From assembly GCA_035624455.1 (NCBI GenBank), contig DASPRM010000164.1:1-64000 (forward strand): a stretch of DNA of 64,000 nt, written 5' to 3'. The notes beneath the pieces are model-generated. The model did not search any database. It saw only the letters and a program-made list of their open reading frames with translations, and was not told the DNA's origin. This document shows positions 50,407 to 60,854 of the stretch, piece after piece. The position numbers and the translations under genes were made by a program. Source of the DNA: Terriglobales bacterium (lineage in GTDB: Bacteria; Acidobacteriota; Terriglobia; Terriglobales; Acidobacteriaceae). The first letter of the stretch is position 1; every line of letters begins with the position of its first letter.

Positions 50407-52011
50407 ATGCGCAAAGGGACCAACCTGCTTGTCCTTATTCTGTTGAGTTTTATCCCCGCTCTCGGCCACGCCCAGACTGTTCAACCTGCCACTTCCGACG
50501 ACAACCGCAGCCTGGGCGACATCGCTCGCGAGCGGCGTGCTGCCCACAAGGTGGAAATCAAGGTCACGCAGGACGACTCCAAAAAATTGTTCTCGTCGAT
50601 CAGCGAGACACTCGACTTTGCCAGTGACGATACAGGTTTTCCCAAGCGCAGCGAGGTGAAGCACCAACTGATCGGCCAGGAAGACGTGAAGCGCCACATG
50701 TCCGAGGCAATGTCAGAGAGCGCGGCGGCCCAGCGTTTGGCACGCTCAGAACTTGTGCTCAAAAAGTTTGGCTTCCTCCCCCGCGATTTCGATCTGAAAA
50801 CCTTCCTGGTTGGCGCCAGCGGCCAGAGCATCGCCGGCTATTACGACTTCAAGACCAAAACCATGTGCCTGCTGAACTGGATTGCCTTGGATCAGCAGAT
50901 GCCCATCATGGCCCACGAGCTTACCCACGCGCTGCAGGACCAGAACTACGATCTGCAAAACTGGCATCACCACGACAAGCAATCCCAGTCCCGGCAAGCG
51001 GAAATGAAGTTACACGTGGACGCACAGGATGACCAAGAGGACGGCGCCCGCACCGCTGTGGTGGAAGGTCAGGCCATGGTGGTGTTTGTGGATTACACCC
51101 TGAAGCCGATCAACCGCCGGCTGGCAGGTTCACCCGATTTAATGCAGGTCCTGAAAGGCCGTCTCGATGGCAGCTACGACACGGCAGTGGTGGTCCATAA
51201 CGCTCCTTTCATGCTGAAAGAAAGCTCCATCTTCCCCTACCGGGAGGGATTGAATTTCGAACTGGAGCTGCTGAAAAAGGGCGGCACGCGGATGGCTTTT
51301 GCCGGAGCCTTTGCCCGGCCGCCGCGCGATACCCACGAGATCCTCCAGCCTGAAGCGTACCTGGAACATGAGAAGCAAACTCCGGTGATCATTCCCGACC
51401 TGCGGGCCGTTCTTCCGCCGGAATTTCAGCCTTACGACAGCGGCACCATGGGCGAACTCGACGTCCGCATCTTCGCGAAACAATTCGGACGCGATAACGA
51501 CGTGTATGTTCTCGGCCAGAATTGGCGCGGCGGATCGTACATCGCTGTGAAGCGGTCTCCGGCCGACCCTCCCAACACCAAGGCCTCTACCGCCGATCTG
51601 GGATTGCTCTACGTTTCGCGCTGGAAGACCACCGAATCAGCCGAGCGTTTCATTCAGCTCTATAAGACTTCACTCTCGAAGCGAACCACAGTGCAAAGCG
51701 AGAAAACGTTTGAGCCCACCAGCTGCGCCGGCAGTGGTCAGGACTGCGGTCCAAGGCAATCCCTGCGCGTGAATACTGACGAGGGTCCAGTATTTATCGA
51801 ACTCTGGCCCGGAAATCTCGTGTTCATCGCTCACACGTTCGACGAGCAAACCGTCAGCCGCTTGCGGCAGACTGTGTTGAAGCCGACCAGCACGCCTGCG
51901 CCGTCGAGCACCGCCGAGCTCAGCCTCAGGCTGTACGAGCTGCCCGCATTTCGCGCCTTCCAGCAAGAGCTTTGGCGGGAAGTGGTTGAGAAGCTCAACC
52001 AGGAACGGTGA
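50407..52011 (+). CDS. Exported zinc metallopeptidase-like protein
   Basis: The protein has about 534 residues. ATG 50407 begins a signal peptide (GTNLLVLILLSFIPALGHAQ). The mature N-terminus has SLGDIARERRAAHKVEI and then TQDD. A central zinc site MAHELTHALQDQNYDLQ with a likely Glu ligand in VEGQAMVVFVDY follows; after it come a beta-rich middle and a C-terminal region. It resembles acidobacterial zincin-like proteins of unknown substrate. It is divergent from the smaller exported gene that shares the SLGD motif. Confidence 0.65.
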   Translation: MRKGTNLLVLILLSFIPALGHAQTVQPATSDDNRSLGDIARERRAAHKVEIKVTQDDSKKLFSSISETLDFASDDTGFPKRSEVKHQLIGQEDVKRHMSEAMSESAAAQRLARSELVLKKFGFLPRDFDLKTFLVGASGQSIAGYYDFKTKTMCLLNWIALDQQMPIMAHELTHALQDQNYDLQNWHHHDKQSQSRQAEMKLHVDAQDDQEDGARTAVVEGQAMVVFVDYTLKPINRRLAGSPDLMQVLKGRLDGSYDTAVVVHNAPFMLKESSIFPYREGLNFELELLKKGGTRMAFAGAFARPPRDTHEILQPEAYLEHEKQTPVIIPDLRAVLPPEFQPYDSGTMGELDVRIFAKQFGRDNDVYVLGQNWRGGSYIAVKRSPADPPNTKASTADLGLLYVSRWKTTESAERFIQLYKTSLSKRTTVQSEKTFEPTSCAGSGQDCGPRQSLRVNTDEGPVFIELWPGNLVFIAHTFDEQTVSRLRQTVLKPTSTPAPSSTAELSLRLYELPAFRAFQQELWREVVEKLNQER

Positions 52012-52120
52012 GGGAGAGTATTCGCGGGAAAATCTTCGCGCCGTCTTGCGGCTTCACTCTGTGATGCTGAGCGGCGCAATATCCAGCCAGTATTTAGAAT
52101 GGTCCACGGAGGATGGATCC

Positions 52121-52447
52121 ATGTCCGAACTGGCTGCCAAGAGTTGCGTTCCCTGCCGCGGAGGCGTGCCCCCGCTGGCTGGGGAGGAGCTGAACAAGTT
52201 GCACAAGCAAGTATCGCAATGGCAGGTGGTCGAAGGTCATCACCTCAAGCGCGCTTTCACCTTTCCCGACTTCCGCCAGGCTCTCGATTTCACCAACCGT
52301 GTCGGCGAAATCGCCGAACGCGAAGGCCATCATCCCGACATCTGCCTCTCCTGGGGTAAAGCTGAGATCACCATCTGGACCCACAAAATTAATGGGCTGA
52401 CGGAAAGCGATTTCATCCTCGCAGCCAAGATCGATCAGATCCGGTAG
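52121..52447 (+). CDS. phhB: 4a-hydroxytetrahydrobiopterin dehydratase
   Basis: The protein has about 108 residues. ATG 52121 has GGAGG at 8 nt. It carries KRAFTFPDFRQALDFTNRVGEIAEREGHHPDICLSWGKAEITIWTH, whose H-H-P core and C-terminal His match pterin carbinolamine dehydratase. The family recycles pterin in aromatic amino-acid hydroxylation or acts as a small regulator. No hydroxylase gene is near. Confidence 0.88.
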   Translation: MSELAAKSCVPCRGGVPPLAGEELNKLHKQVSQWQVVEGHHLKRAFTFPDFRQALDFTNRVGEIAEREGHHPDICLSWGKAEITIWTHKINGLTESDFILAAKIDQIR

Positions 52448-52469
52448 GTTTGCCAGCTCTGTTTTCCCT

Positions 52470-52515
52470 TGTCATCACGAGGCCCCCACGGCGGCCGAGG
52501 GATCTGCAGTTCTTC
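52470..52515 (+). repeat. Copy of the GAGGGATCTGC element
   Basis: GTCATCACGAGGCCCCCACG then GGCCGAGGGATCTGCAGTTC. It lies after phhB. GTCATCAC at its head matches the start of the copy near 11103. Confidence 0.6.
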
Positions 52516-52601
52516 AGTCGGCAGTACGCCAAACATTCCTATTTCGTTGGTGTAACTGTGACAGGATGGATCCGCAACAGAGAAAAATTCGGGGGACAAG
52601 C

Positions 52602-53207
52602 TCACACATGCCCATTCCCCCGCGCCTTATCGCGCACCTTCAGTGTGCGGCGCACCCGAGGCAGCAGAGCCGTGTAGTACTCGATCAGTGCGGTCACCCG
52701 CTGCGGCTCGGAGCGCATGCCGAGAAGCGTCTGCTTGAAGTCCAGATCCAGGGGCAACATCCCGGCGATGTGGAACGAAATTTGGGGTTCGTCCACTTCA
52801 GGAGCCTCCGCCGACTCCGCCCCGGCTAAAGCCAGCAGCTCCTGGTGCATGGTGAGCAACTTCTCCACGTCCGAAGGCGGGGGGTTGCCGGGATCATCGT
52901 CAAAATAGCGAACCTCCGCCTGCAAGAACGATCTCTCCTCGTTGACCTGCATAATCTCGAAGCGTTGGCGTCCCTCGGCCACGATATCCATGCGGCCATC
53001 CTCGTATTTCTTGGTGACCTCCATGATCTCGGCTGTGCAGCCCAGCTCGGCCAGCGAGTTCTCTTTGGCGCGCACCAGGCCGAAAGGCTTGTTCCCAGCC
53101 AGAGCCTCCCCGATCATCTCCTTGTAGCGAGGCTCGAAGATATGCAGTGGAAGCGGCGCCCCGGGCAACAACACCATATCCAATGGAAACAGCGGCAGCA
53201 GACTCAC
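52602..53207 (-). CDS. LON substrate-binding domain protein
   Basis: The protein has about 201 residues from GTG 53207, where the domain starts (LLPLFPLDMVLLPGAPLPLHIFE), though an ATG at 53282 is also in frame. It contains RYKEMIGEALAGNKPFGLV, AEIMEVTKKYEDGRMDIVAEG and RRTLKVRDKARG. It is a LON N-terminal domain without ATPase or protease, as in many bacteria; it may bind unfolded proteins or regulate. If it starts at 53282, it overlaps the radical SAM gene's start by 2 nt. Confidence 0.75.
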   Translation of the reverse strand: MSLLPLFPLDMVLLPGAPLPLHIFEPRYKEMIGEALAGNKPFGLVRAKENSLAELGCTAEIMEVTKKYEDGRMDIVAEGRQRFEIMQVNEERSFLQAEVRYFDDDPGNPPPSDVEKLLTMHQELLALAGAESAEAPEVDEPQISFHIAGMLPLDLDFKQTLLGMRSEPQRVTALIEYYTALLPRVRRTLKVRDKARGNGHV

Positions 53208-53280
53208 AAGCAGATTGTACGACAGACCCCGAAGCTGGGCGGGACACACAAATAGTGGCACCTGCGTTAGCATGGTTGCC

Positions 53281-54702
53281 ATGAATGTGGTACTCGTCTC
53301 GACCTACGAGTTGGGACACCAGCCTTTCGGACTTGCTTCGCCAGCGGCATGGCTGCGCCACGACGGTGCCCGCGTGACCTGCCTCGATCTCTCGCAGCAG
53401 GCATTGAAGGACAATGAGGAATGCCTGCGCAATGCAGATCTGATTGCTTTCTATCTGCCGATGCACACCGCCACCCGCGTCGCCCTGTACGCTATCAGCC
53501 GCGTTCGCAGCCTGAATCCGCGCGCGCATCTGTGCGCCTACGGCCTCTACGCGCCCTTAAATTCAGATCAACTCCGCGAGCTTGGGATCCAGAGCATCTT
53601 CGGCGGCGAATTCGAAGCGCCATTGGCTGCTTTTGTCAGCAAGCTGATGCGTCACGAGGGCAACGGCACCGACACGAGTTCCTCGGCTTCGATTTCCCTC
53701 GACCGTCAGCAGTTTCTCGTCCCAGACCGCTCCAGATTTCCGCGCCTGAACAAATACGCAAAATTGATGCTGCCCGGTGGACGAGAGAGAGTCGTGGGCT
53801 ACACCGAAGCCAGCCGCGGGTGCAAGCACCTTTGCCGGCATTGCCCGGTCGTCCCGGTTTACAACGGCGTGTTTCGCATCGTGCAGCGCGATGTGGTGCT
53901 GGCAGACATACGGCAGCAAGTTGAGGCTGGAGCCGAGCACATTTCTTTCGGTGATCCCGACTTCTTCAACGGTATCGGACACTCACTGGGAATCGTGCGC
54001 GCACTTCACACCGAGTTTCCCACTCTGAGCTACGACGTGACCATCAAGATCGAGCACCTCCTCACGCACGCGGAGCATCTCTCCACCCTGCGCGAGACCG
54101 GCTGTGCTTTCGTGGTCAGCGCCGTCGAGTCATTTGACGATAACGTTCTCCGCCTGCTCGATAAGGGGCACACCCGCGCGGATTTTGTGGAAGTATTGAA
54201 GCTCATGCGCGAGATCGGTGTTCCGCTCTCGCCCACTTTCGTTGCCTTCACTCCCTGGATTTCGCTGGCCGGATATGAGGACTTTCTGCTCACCCTCGCT
54301 GAGCTCGACCTGATAGAAAACGTCCAGCCGATTCAGCTTGCGATACAGCTGCTGATTCCCTCCGGATCGCGCTTGCTTAAACTGCAGGAAGTACGCGACC
54401 TGATCGGGCCATTCGACCACGCTGCACTTTGCTATCGTTGGCTACACAGCGATGCCAGAGTCGATCTGTTGCAGCAACAATTGGAGGCATTCCTGCAGCA
54501 GTCGCGCAAGTGGGGAATGCCACGTCGAGCCATATTCGAGCACGCGTGGAGCTTGCTGCAATCCTTCCGCAGGAACGAACGTGCGGCTGATTCGAGAGAG
54601 CCTGCGCTGCCTCCGATGGCGGCGCGGACAACAATTCCTTACCTCACCGAGCCCTGGTACTGTTGAGCTGAGCCCACCACGGGGCAGTTGGCCCCGTTCT
54701 GA
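53281..54702 (+). CDS. B12-binding-type radical SAM selenoprotein with CUAEP tail (in-frame UGA recoded)
   Basis: The 473-residue product runs from ATG 53281 to TGA 54700-54702 if TGA 54664-54666 encodes selenocysteine. A B12-binding-like Rossmann domain occupies the N-terminus. The radical SAM cluster is SRGCKHLCRHCPV (C181, C185, C188). The tail reads TEPWYC, then UGA, then AEPTTGQLAPF. The C-U-A-E-P context matches a radical SAM family I recall as CUAEP/CCAEP-tail, in which some members are selenoproteins. A 7-bp hairpin lies 13 nt after UGA. Treating the first TGA as stop gives 461 residues, lacking the tail. The substrate is unknown. Confidence 0.8.
54679..54697 (+). promoter_or_regulatory. 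Candidate bacterial SECIS hairpin
   Basis: ACGGGGC (54679-54685) and GCCCCGT (54691-54697) pair perfectly around a 5-nt loop AGTTG. The stem begins 12 nt after the UGA, and the loop lies about 20 nt after it, within the normal range for bacterial SECIS. The loop contains G and U, as SelB-binding loops usually do. It lies inside the reading frame. Confidence 0.6.
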
Positions 54703-54725
54703 TTCTCCCTGTCATACTCGCAGCC

Positions 54726-55028
54726 ATGGCGCGTAAGCAAATCATCTGCCTCACGCGGCGCATGAAGGATGAAGATCCGCACCGCCACATCTCCCACCTG
54801 GGCATTGGAGACGAGAACGGCTGGTCTGAAGTTCTGATGGCGGAAGAAGTGATCTGGCAGCTCAAATCAGAATCGGGCGATCGTTATTTTCTGCGTGGCC
54901 GCGACGGCTGGGAAGCTGACGTGAAGCTGGGAAAGTGTCCTTTCTGCTCCGCGGACCACGTGTTTCTATGCTCTGCCCCGGATCTGACGGCTACAGACAA
55001 ACTGCTGACACTGCCCGTGTGCGGCTGA
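54726..55028 (+). CDS. DUF3892 domain protein with Cys pair
   Basis: The 100-residue protein has the DUF3892-like part RKQIICLTRRMKDEDPHRHISHLGIGDENG then GDRYFLRGRDGWEADV, and a Cys site KCPFCSADHVFLCSAP. The Cys pattern suggests metal binding. It follows the radical SAM stop by 23 bp and may share its transcript. Confidence 0.65.
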   Translation: MARKQIICLTRRMKDEDPHRHISHLGIGDENGWSEVLMAEEVIWQLKSESGDRYFLRGRDGWEADVKLGKCPFCSADHVFLCSAPDLTATDKLLTLPVCG

Positions 55029-55042
55029 ATATCATCTATTCG

Positions 55043-55128
55043 TCATGCTGAGCGATGCGCCCGCTTTTGCTTTTCGACCCCGCGATTCTTGCGGGTCGCG
55101 GGCGCAGAGTCGAAGGACCTCGCGTTTG
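55043..55128 (+). repeat. Long copy of the dispersed element
   Basis: GTCATGCTGAGCGATGCGCC starts it; a hairpin with CGACCCCGCG and CGGGTCGCGGGCG lies in the middle, and it ends AGTCGAAGGACCTCGCG. It lies between the DUF3892 gene and the acetate operon terminator. Confidence 0.6.
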
Positions 55129-55178
55129 TTCCTACCGCTGAATGCCTGTTCCGGGACGACCAAACCACCCCAAGAATA

Positions 55179-55205
55179 GGGGCCTGATTCTCTAAGTCAG
55201 GCCCC
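55179..55205 (-). terminator. Terminator of the acetate operon
   Basis: GGGGCCTGA (55179-55187) and TCAGGCCCC (55197-55205) form a perfect 9-bp stem around 9 nt; the minus strand continues with TATTCTT. It lies just after the acs stop at 55228. Confidence 0.6.
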
Positions 55206-55227
55206 ACCCCTGGCATGGGGTTCAGAA

Positions 55228-57198
55228 CTACTCTTCTTCCTGTCGCAGCTTTGCGATCACGCCAAAATCTTCCAGCGTGGTGGTGTCGCCCTTGACGTCG
55301 CCGCTGGTGGCCAACTCGCGCAGCAGGCGGCGCATAATCTTGCCGCTGCGTGTCTTCGGCAGAACATCGGTGAAGCGGATGTCGTCCGGTCGCGCCAGCG
55401 CTCCGATTTCCTTCACCACCCACTGCCGCAGCTCTTCTTTTAGCTGCGGACTGGGTGTCTGGCCGCCCTCGAGCGTCACAAAGGCGGCGATCGCTTGTCC
55501 TTTGACTTCGTCTGGGCGTCCCACGCAGGCCGCCTCCGCCACCATGGGATGCGCTACCAACGCCGACTCCACCTCCATGGTGCTCAGCCGGTGACCGGAA
55601 ACATTGATCACGTCATCCACACGGCCCATGATCCAGAAGTAGCCGTCCTTGTCGCGCCGCGCGCCATCGCCCGTAAAGTACGTGCCCGGAATCTGCGACC
55701 AATACTGGCGGACATAGCGGTCAGCATCACCCCAAACCGTGCGCAACATCGCTGGCCACGGCTTACGGATCACAAGGTAGCCACCCGAACCCGCCGGCAC
55801 CGGCTTGCCATCCATGGTCACTACTTCGGGGATCACCCCGGGGAAAGGCTTGGTAGCCGATCCCGGCTTCGTGGCGATCGCCCCTGCCAACGGGGTGATC
55901 ATGATCATTCCGGTTTCCGTCTGCCACCACGTATCGACAATCGGGCAGCGGTTGCGCCCGATCACTTCCCGGTACCACATCCAGGCTTCCGGATTGATGG
56001 GCTCGCCCACGGTACCCAGCAGGCGCAGGCTGTCCATCTTGTGTTTTCCCGGCCACGACTCGCCCCACTTGATGAACGTGCGGATTGCCGTCGGAGCCGT
56101 ATAAAACACGTTCACCTTGTGGCGGTCGATGATGCTCCAGAAGCGGTCCGGCTCGGGGAAGTTAGGTGCGCCCTCATACATCACCGAGGTCGCACCGTTC
56201 TGCAGCGGGCCGTAGACGATATAGCTATGCCCGGTGACCCAGCCGATATCGGCGGTGCACCAGTAAACATCTTCCTCTTTAAGATCGAAAACCCACTTGC
56301 AGGTGAGATAAGTACCGACGGAATAGCCGCCCGTTGTGTGCACGACGCCTTTCGGCTTTCCTGTCGTACCGGAAGTGTAAAGGATGTAGAGCGGATGCTC
56401 GGCATCAACCGGCGTGGCGTCGCACTTGTCGCTCGCCTTGGACATTAGATCGTGCCACCAGTGATCGCGGCCGGCTTTCATCGTTACCGGAGTCTTGGTC
56501 CGCTGATACACGATCACGTGTTTCACCGAAGGACACGAATCCAGCGCCTCATCGACAGCAGGCTTCAGCTTGACTTCATTGCCACGGCGATAAGAGCCAT
56601 CCTGGGTGATTACGGCCACTGCCGTGGCATCATTGATGCGGTCCACCAGTGCGTTCGACGAAAAGCCGCCAAATACTACCGAGTGGATGGCACCTATACG
56701 GGCGCACGCCAGCATGGCCACTGGAAGCTCCGGCGTCATACCCATATAAATGGCCACCCGGTCGCCCTTCTGGATCCCCAGGGACTTCAGCACGTTGGCA
56801 AACTTCGAAACCTCGGTCAGCAACTGGGCATAGGTGAGCGTCCGGATCTCGCCTGGCTCTCCTTCCCACAGCAGAGCGGTCTTGTTGGCGCGGCCACCCT
56901 TCACATTGCGGTCGAGGCAGTTGAAGGACAGGTTGATCTCGCCACCTACGAACCACTTCGCCCAAGGTGCGTTCCACTCCAGGACCTTGGTCCAGGGCTT
57001 GAACCAATGCAATTCGCGGGCGATATTGCCCCAGAACTTCTCCGGATCTTCAGATGCTTCCTTGTAGAGGCGCTCGTAATCTTCCAGGCTCCGGATGTGA
57101 GCTTTCTGCCGGAACTCCGCCGGCGGCTCGAACGTGCGTGCTTCCTGCAGTACGGAATCAATGCTTTGCTGTGGTGAGGTAATCGTCTCTTGTGCCAT
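55228..57198 (-). CDS. acs: Acetyl-CoA synthetase
   Basis: The protein has about 656 residues. ATG 57198 ([11 protein letters not shown]) is preceded by GGAG. It carries the adenylate signature [16 protein letters not shown], acetate-specific [47 protein letters not shown], and the acetylation-regulated Lys in [11 protein letters not shown]. It makes acetyl-CoA from acetate, ATP and CoA. It follows a second acs-like gene by 40 bp in the same operon. Confidence 0.94.
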   Translation of the reverse strand: MAQETITSPQQSIDSVLQEARTFEPPAEFRQKAHIRSLEDYERLYKEASEDPEKFWGNIARELHWFKPWTKVLEWNAPWAKWFVGGEINLSFNCLDRNVKGGRANKTALLWEGEPGEIRTLTYAQLLTEVSKFANVLKSLGIQKGDRVAIYMGMTPELPVAMLACARIGAIHSVVFGGFSSNALVDRINDATAVAVITQDGSYRRGNEVKLKPAVDEALDSCPSVKHVIVYQRTKTPVTMKAGRDHWWHDLMSKASDKCDATPVDAEHPLYILYTSGTTGKPKGVVHTTGGYSVGTYLTCKWVFDLKEEDVYWCTADIGWVTGHSYIVYGPLQNGATSVMYEGAPNFPEPDRFWSIIDRHKVNVFYTAPTAIRTFIKWGESWPGKHKMDSLRLLGTVGEPINPEAWMWYREVIGRNRCPIVDTWWQTETGMIMITPLAGAIATKPGSATKPFPGVIPEVVTMDGKPVPAGSGGYLVIRKPWPAMLRTVWGDADRYVRQYWSQIPGTYFTGDGARRDKDGYFWIMGRVDDVINVSGHRLSTMEVESALVAHPMVAEAACVGRPDEVKGQAIAAFVTLEGGQTPSPQLKEELRQWVVKEIGALARPDDIRFTDVLPKTRSGKIMRRLLRELATSGDVKGDTTTLEDFGVIAKLRQEEE

Positions 57199-57238
57199 TC
57201 TGACTCCTGCCGCGAGCTGAGTAATATCGTAGTACGAT

Positions 57239-59146
57239 TTACTGTTCCATGGTGGAAATGTCGCCCGGATCCTGTCCACTCTCCTTCGCCTTCAGAAAGC
57301 GGCGAAGAATCTTACCAGAGCGGGTCTTGGGTAGGGCAGCTACGAACTCAATCGCCGACGGCGTGGCAATCGGCCCCAGTTCCCGCCGTACATGCTCGAC
57401 CAGGGTAGTTGCCAGGGCGTCACAAGCGGTATGGCCGGCACGGCAGGTCACGAAGGCCTTGATCACTTCCCCCTTGAGGGCATCGGGCACTCCGATGGCT
57501 GCCGCTTCCGCCACTGCGGGGTGAGACACCAGTGCGCTCTCCACTTCCGCGGTTCCGATCCGGTGTCCGGCTACGTTGAGGACATCATCCACCCGCCCCA
57601 AAACCGTAATGTAGCCGTCGGCATCCTTGACCGCCACATCCCCGGTAGCGTAGCAACCCGGAATCTTCTTCCACTCGCGATCGTAGCGGTCGGCGTCTCC
57701 CCAAACAGTGCGCATCATGTGCGGGAATGGCCGCTTCAGGACCAACCGTCCGCCGGCCCCCGGAGCCGTGGGCTTCCCTTCTTCGTCCACCACATCTGCG
57801 ATGGATCCAGGAAGTGAGATACCGCACTTACCGGGACGGGTAGCCATCGAAGCCGGGGTTCCGATAGCCGGTCCGCCCAGCTCGGTTTGCCACCAGTTAT
57901 CGCACACATAGCCCCATTTCCCGTCGCCAGCGAGATGCGTCTGTGCCCAGCGCCAGGCTTCCGGATTCAGCGGCTCTCCCGCGCAGGCCACAAAGCGCAG
58001 GCTGGAGATATTGTGCTTGGCGGGCAGCGCGTCGCCATATTTCATGAACATGCGCAGCGCGGTAGGAGCGGTGAACATCTTGCTGACGCCATAACGCTCG
58101 ACAATGTCCCAAACGATGTCCGGTGCGGGGTAGTCGATTGCTCCTTCGCGAAACAGTGTTGTCACTCCTGCGCACAGCGGGGCATAAACAATGTAGGAAT
58201 GACCTACAATCCAGCCGATATCGGAAGTACACCAGAACACGTCCCGCTCGCCAACGTCGTAGTAATTTTCCAGATGGTAGGTAGTCCCTACCATGTAGCC
58301 GCCGTGGACATGCACGACGCCTTTGGGCTTGCCCGTACTGCCGGAGGTATAAAGGATGAACAGGGGATCTTCGGCATCCATGTCTTCGGCGGGGCAATCG
58401 TCAGGGAATTTCATCAGATCGGCGAAATTCACTTCCCGCCCGCTCAGTTCCGCGTTCTCGCGTGAGAACACCACCACTTTCTCCACGAACTCCAGAGCAT
58501 CCACAGCTTCATCGGTGATGGCCTTCAGTTGTACCTTCTTGCCGCGGCGGTATCCGACATCGCCGGTAATCACAATGCGCGCCTGGGCGTCGACAATCCG
58601 CTCGCGCAGCGCAGTGTGTCCCAGTCCGGCATAGACCACGGAATGAATCGCTCCGATGCGGGCGCACGCCAGCATCGCCACCACACCTTCGATCGTAAGA
58701 GGCATGTAAATAATGACGCGGTCGCCCTTCTTCACTCCCAGCGATTTCAGTCCGTTGGCAAACCGGCACACCAACTGGTGCAACTGGCCGTAGGTGACGA
58801 TGCGCTCAGTTCCGTCCTCCCCTAGCCAGATGTATGCCACCCGGTTGCGGCGATCGGAATTGGCGTGACGGTCGAGAGCATTCACCGTGATGTTCGTGCG
58901 GGCACCCAGAAACCATTTATGGTGCACGCCATCAAACTGCATGACCCGTTGCCAGGGCGAGTTCCAGACAAAATTGCGAGCGTAATCTCCCCAGAAGGCT
59001 TCCGGAAAATTGATGGAGCGCTCGTATTCTTCGTTCCAGGATTGCTGGCGGGCGCTCTCGGCGACGATCTTGGGGGAAGGATATTCTTCGGCGATATTAA
59101 GCAGATTAGAAATACTTTCGTTTGCGGATTTTGTGGCTAAAGTCAT
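57239..59146 (-). CDS. Second acetyl-/acyl-CoA synthetase, tandem paralogue
   Basis: The protein has about 635 residues from ATG 59146 (GGGAG upstream). It has [66 protein letters not shown] and [11 protein letters not shown]. The WWQTE core suggests acetate, but the flanks ([10 protein letters not shown]) differ from the first acs, so substrate preference may differ (propionate or another short acid). It lies between actP and acs. Confidence 0.88.
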   Translation of the reverse strand: MTLATKSANESISNLLNIAEEYPSPKIVAESARQQSWNEEYERSINFPEAFWGDYARNFVWNSPWQRVMQFDGVHHKWFLGARTNITVNALDRHANSDRRNRVAYIWLGEDGTERIVTYGQLHQLVCRFANGLKSLGVKKGDRVIIYMPLTIEGVVAMLACARIGAIHSVVYAGLGHTALRERIVDAQARIVITGDVGYRRGKKVQLKAITDEAVDALEFVEKVVVFSRENAELSGREVNFADLMKFPDDCPAEDMDAEDPLFILYTSGSTGKPKGVVHVHGGYMVGTTYHLENYYDVGERDVFWCTSDIGWIVGHSYIVYAPLCAGVTTLFREGAIDYPAPDIVWDIVERYGVSKMFTAPTALRMFMKYGDALPAKHNISSLRFVACAGEPLNPEAWRWAQTHLAGDGKWGYVCDNWWQTELGGPAIGTPASMATRPGKCGISLPGSIADVVDEEGKPTAPGAGGRLVLKRPFPHMMRTVWGDADRYDREWKKIPGCYATGDVAVKDADGYITVLGRVDDVLNVAGHRIGTAEVESALVSHPAVAEAAAIGVPDALKGEVIKAFVTCRAGHTACDALATTLVEHVRRELGPIATPSAIEFVAALPKTRSGKILRRFLKAKESGQDPGDISTMEQ

Positions 59147-59241
59147 ATGCAACTCCCGGAAACGTTCTGATGCTTTGGGGAAGAAAGATGAGCATGCCGG
59201 CGGCGGTACGTGCGACCGCCGTCCGGCATGCGTGATACAGG

Positions 59242-60852
59242 TTAGTGGGCAAGCGCCTTCTCCGAACCCAGTCCGGTGTTGGCGCGAACCTCCAGTTCAG
59301 TGAATTTGTGCTCGGCGGAAGCCTCGCGGCCGCCCAGCAGGGTTCCTAAAAATGCTCCGATGAATCCCAGCGGAATGCTGGCGATGCCGGGATTCTCCAA
59401 CGGGAATATTGGAGCATGCTGAATCAGGTGGCGTGAAATGGCCGGCGTCGTTGCCGTATCGATGCCCATGACGCTGGGGCCAATCAGGATGAGCACAATC
59501 GACGCCAGCAGGCCGACGGCCAGGCCCATGACCGCTCCCAACGTGTTAAACCGTCTCCAGAAGATCGAGAGCACAATCACCGGCAAGTTGGCGGAGGCAG
59601 CCACTGCAAAAGCCAGAGCCACCAGGAAAGCCACGTTCGCGCTGGGTCCCAAAACAATCGCGATGCTGATGGCCACCGCACCAACCACAAAGGCCGCGAT
59701 CCGCGACACCATCACCTCCTCGCCCGGTTTGCGCTCCACCCCTTTGTGAATCACGTTGGTCCAAAAATCGTGAGCAAAGGACGTGGAGGCGCTGATGGTC
59801 AGTCCAGCAACCACCGCCAGGATCGTGGCGAAAGCAATCGCGGAAATGAAGGCGAAGAACACATCCCCAGCGACTGCCTGCGCCAGCAGAGGCGCGCTCA
59901 TGTTGTTGCCGCCATGAGTAGAGATAAAGTCGCGCCCAACGATGGTGGCTGCGCCGAATCCCAGGAAGGTGGTCATGATGTAAAAGCTGCCAATCAAGAT
60001 CATCGCCCAGACCACGCTATAGCGCGCGGTCTTGGCATCCGGAACGGTGTAGAACCGGACCAGAATGTGCGGCAGCCCCGCCGTGCCAAAAATCAGAGCC
60101 ATGCCCAGCGAAATCAACTCCAGGGGACCGTTGGGTGGCTTGAAGCGCAGCCCGGGCTGGAGAAAGTCTTTAGTGATCTCCTGCCCTGCTGGGCCATGGT
60201 AGCTTACGTGCTGCACGGCAGTGAAGAAATTGGAGAAACTGAAGCCGAACTTGCTCATCACCAGAATGCTGAGCAGAATGGTGCCCGTCATCAGCAGGAT
60301 GGCTTTGATGATCTGCACCCAGGTCGTGGCCAGCATACCGCCGAACACCACGTACACGATCATCAGAATGCCGACGCCGATGACAGCCGTGCGGAAATTG
60401 ATCCCTGAGCCCTTCAACAGCAGGCTCACCAACGCGCCCGCGCCCACCATCTGCGCGATCATGTAGAACGTGCTCACGGTGAGGGTGCTGACGGAAGCCA
60501 TGGCCCGTACCGGCCGCGGTTTTAACCGATACGCGAGCACGTCTGCCATGGTGTACTTGCCCGCATTGCGCAGCGGTTCTGCCACGACCAGGAGTACGGT
60601 CAGGTAAGCGACCAGCCAGCCTACCGAGTACATGAACCCGTCGTAGCCGAAGAAAGCGATCAATCCCGCAATCCCGAGGAAGGAAGCAGCGCTCATATAG
60701 TCGCCGGCAACAGCCACCCCGTTCTGCCAGGCGGTAATACGCCGGCTCGCGGCAAAGTAGGCGCCCGCGCCGGCGGAGCGGCGAGCGGCCCAGTAGGTGA
60801 TCCCTAGCGTGATCACGATAAAAACCAGAAACATCAACAATGAGGTTGACAT
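59242..60852 (-). CDS. actP: Acetate/cation symporter ActP (sodium:solute symporter)
   Basis: The 536-residue protein has about 13 hydrophobic segments and SSS family marks: [55 protein letters not shown] and [24 protein letters not shown]. ActP brings acetate in with Na+ or H+. It overlaps or abuts the DUF485 gene, with 2 bp between them, the known yjcH-actP pairing. Confidence 0.93.
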   Translation of the reverse strand: MSTSLLMFLVFIVITLGITYWAARRSAGAGAYFAASRRITAWQNGVAVAGDYMSAASFLGIAGLIAFFGYDGFMYSVGWLVAYLTVLLVVAEPLRNAGKYTMADVLAYRLKPRPVRAMASVSTLTVSTFYMIAQMVGAGALVSLLLKGSGINFRTAVIGVGILMIVYVVFGGMLATTWVQIIKAILLMTGTILLSILVMSKFGFSFSNFFTAVQHVSYHGPAGQEITKDFLQPGLRFKPPNGPLELISLGMALIFGTAGLPHILVRFYTVPDAKTARYSVVWAMILIGSFYIMTTFLGFGAATIVGRDFISTHGGNNMSAPLLAQAVAGDVFFAFISAIAFATILAVVAGLTISASTSFAHDFWTNVIHKGVERKPGEEVMVSRIAAFVVGAVAISIAIVLGPSANVAFLVALAFAVAASANLPVIVLSIFWRRFNTLGAVMGLAVGLLASIVLILIGPSVMGIDTATTPAISRHLIQHAPIFPLENPGIASIPLGFIGAFLGTLLGGREASAEHKFTELEVRANTGLGSEKALAH

Positions 60853-60854
60853 GG

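Noticed and set aside
55228-55230. Selenocysteine readthrough at other TGA stops in the window
   Set aside because: I compared the codons after the TGA stops of genes ending near Cys residues by eye; apart from 54664, none gave a family-like tail plus hairpin.
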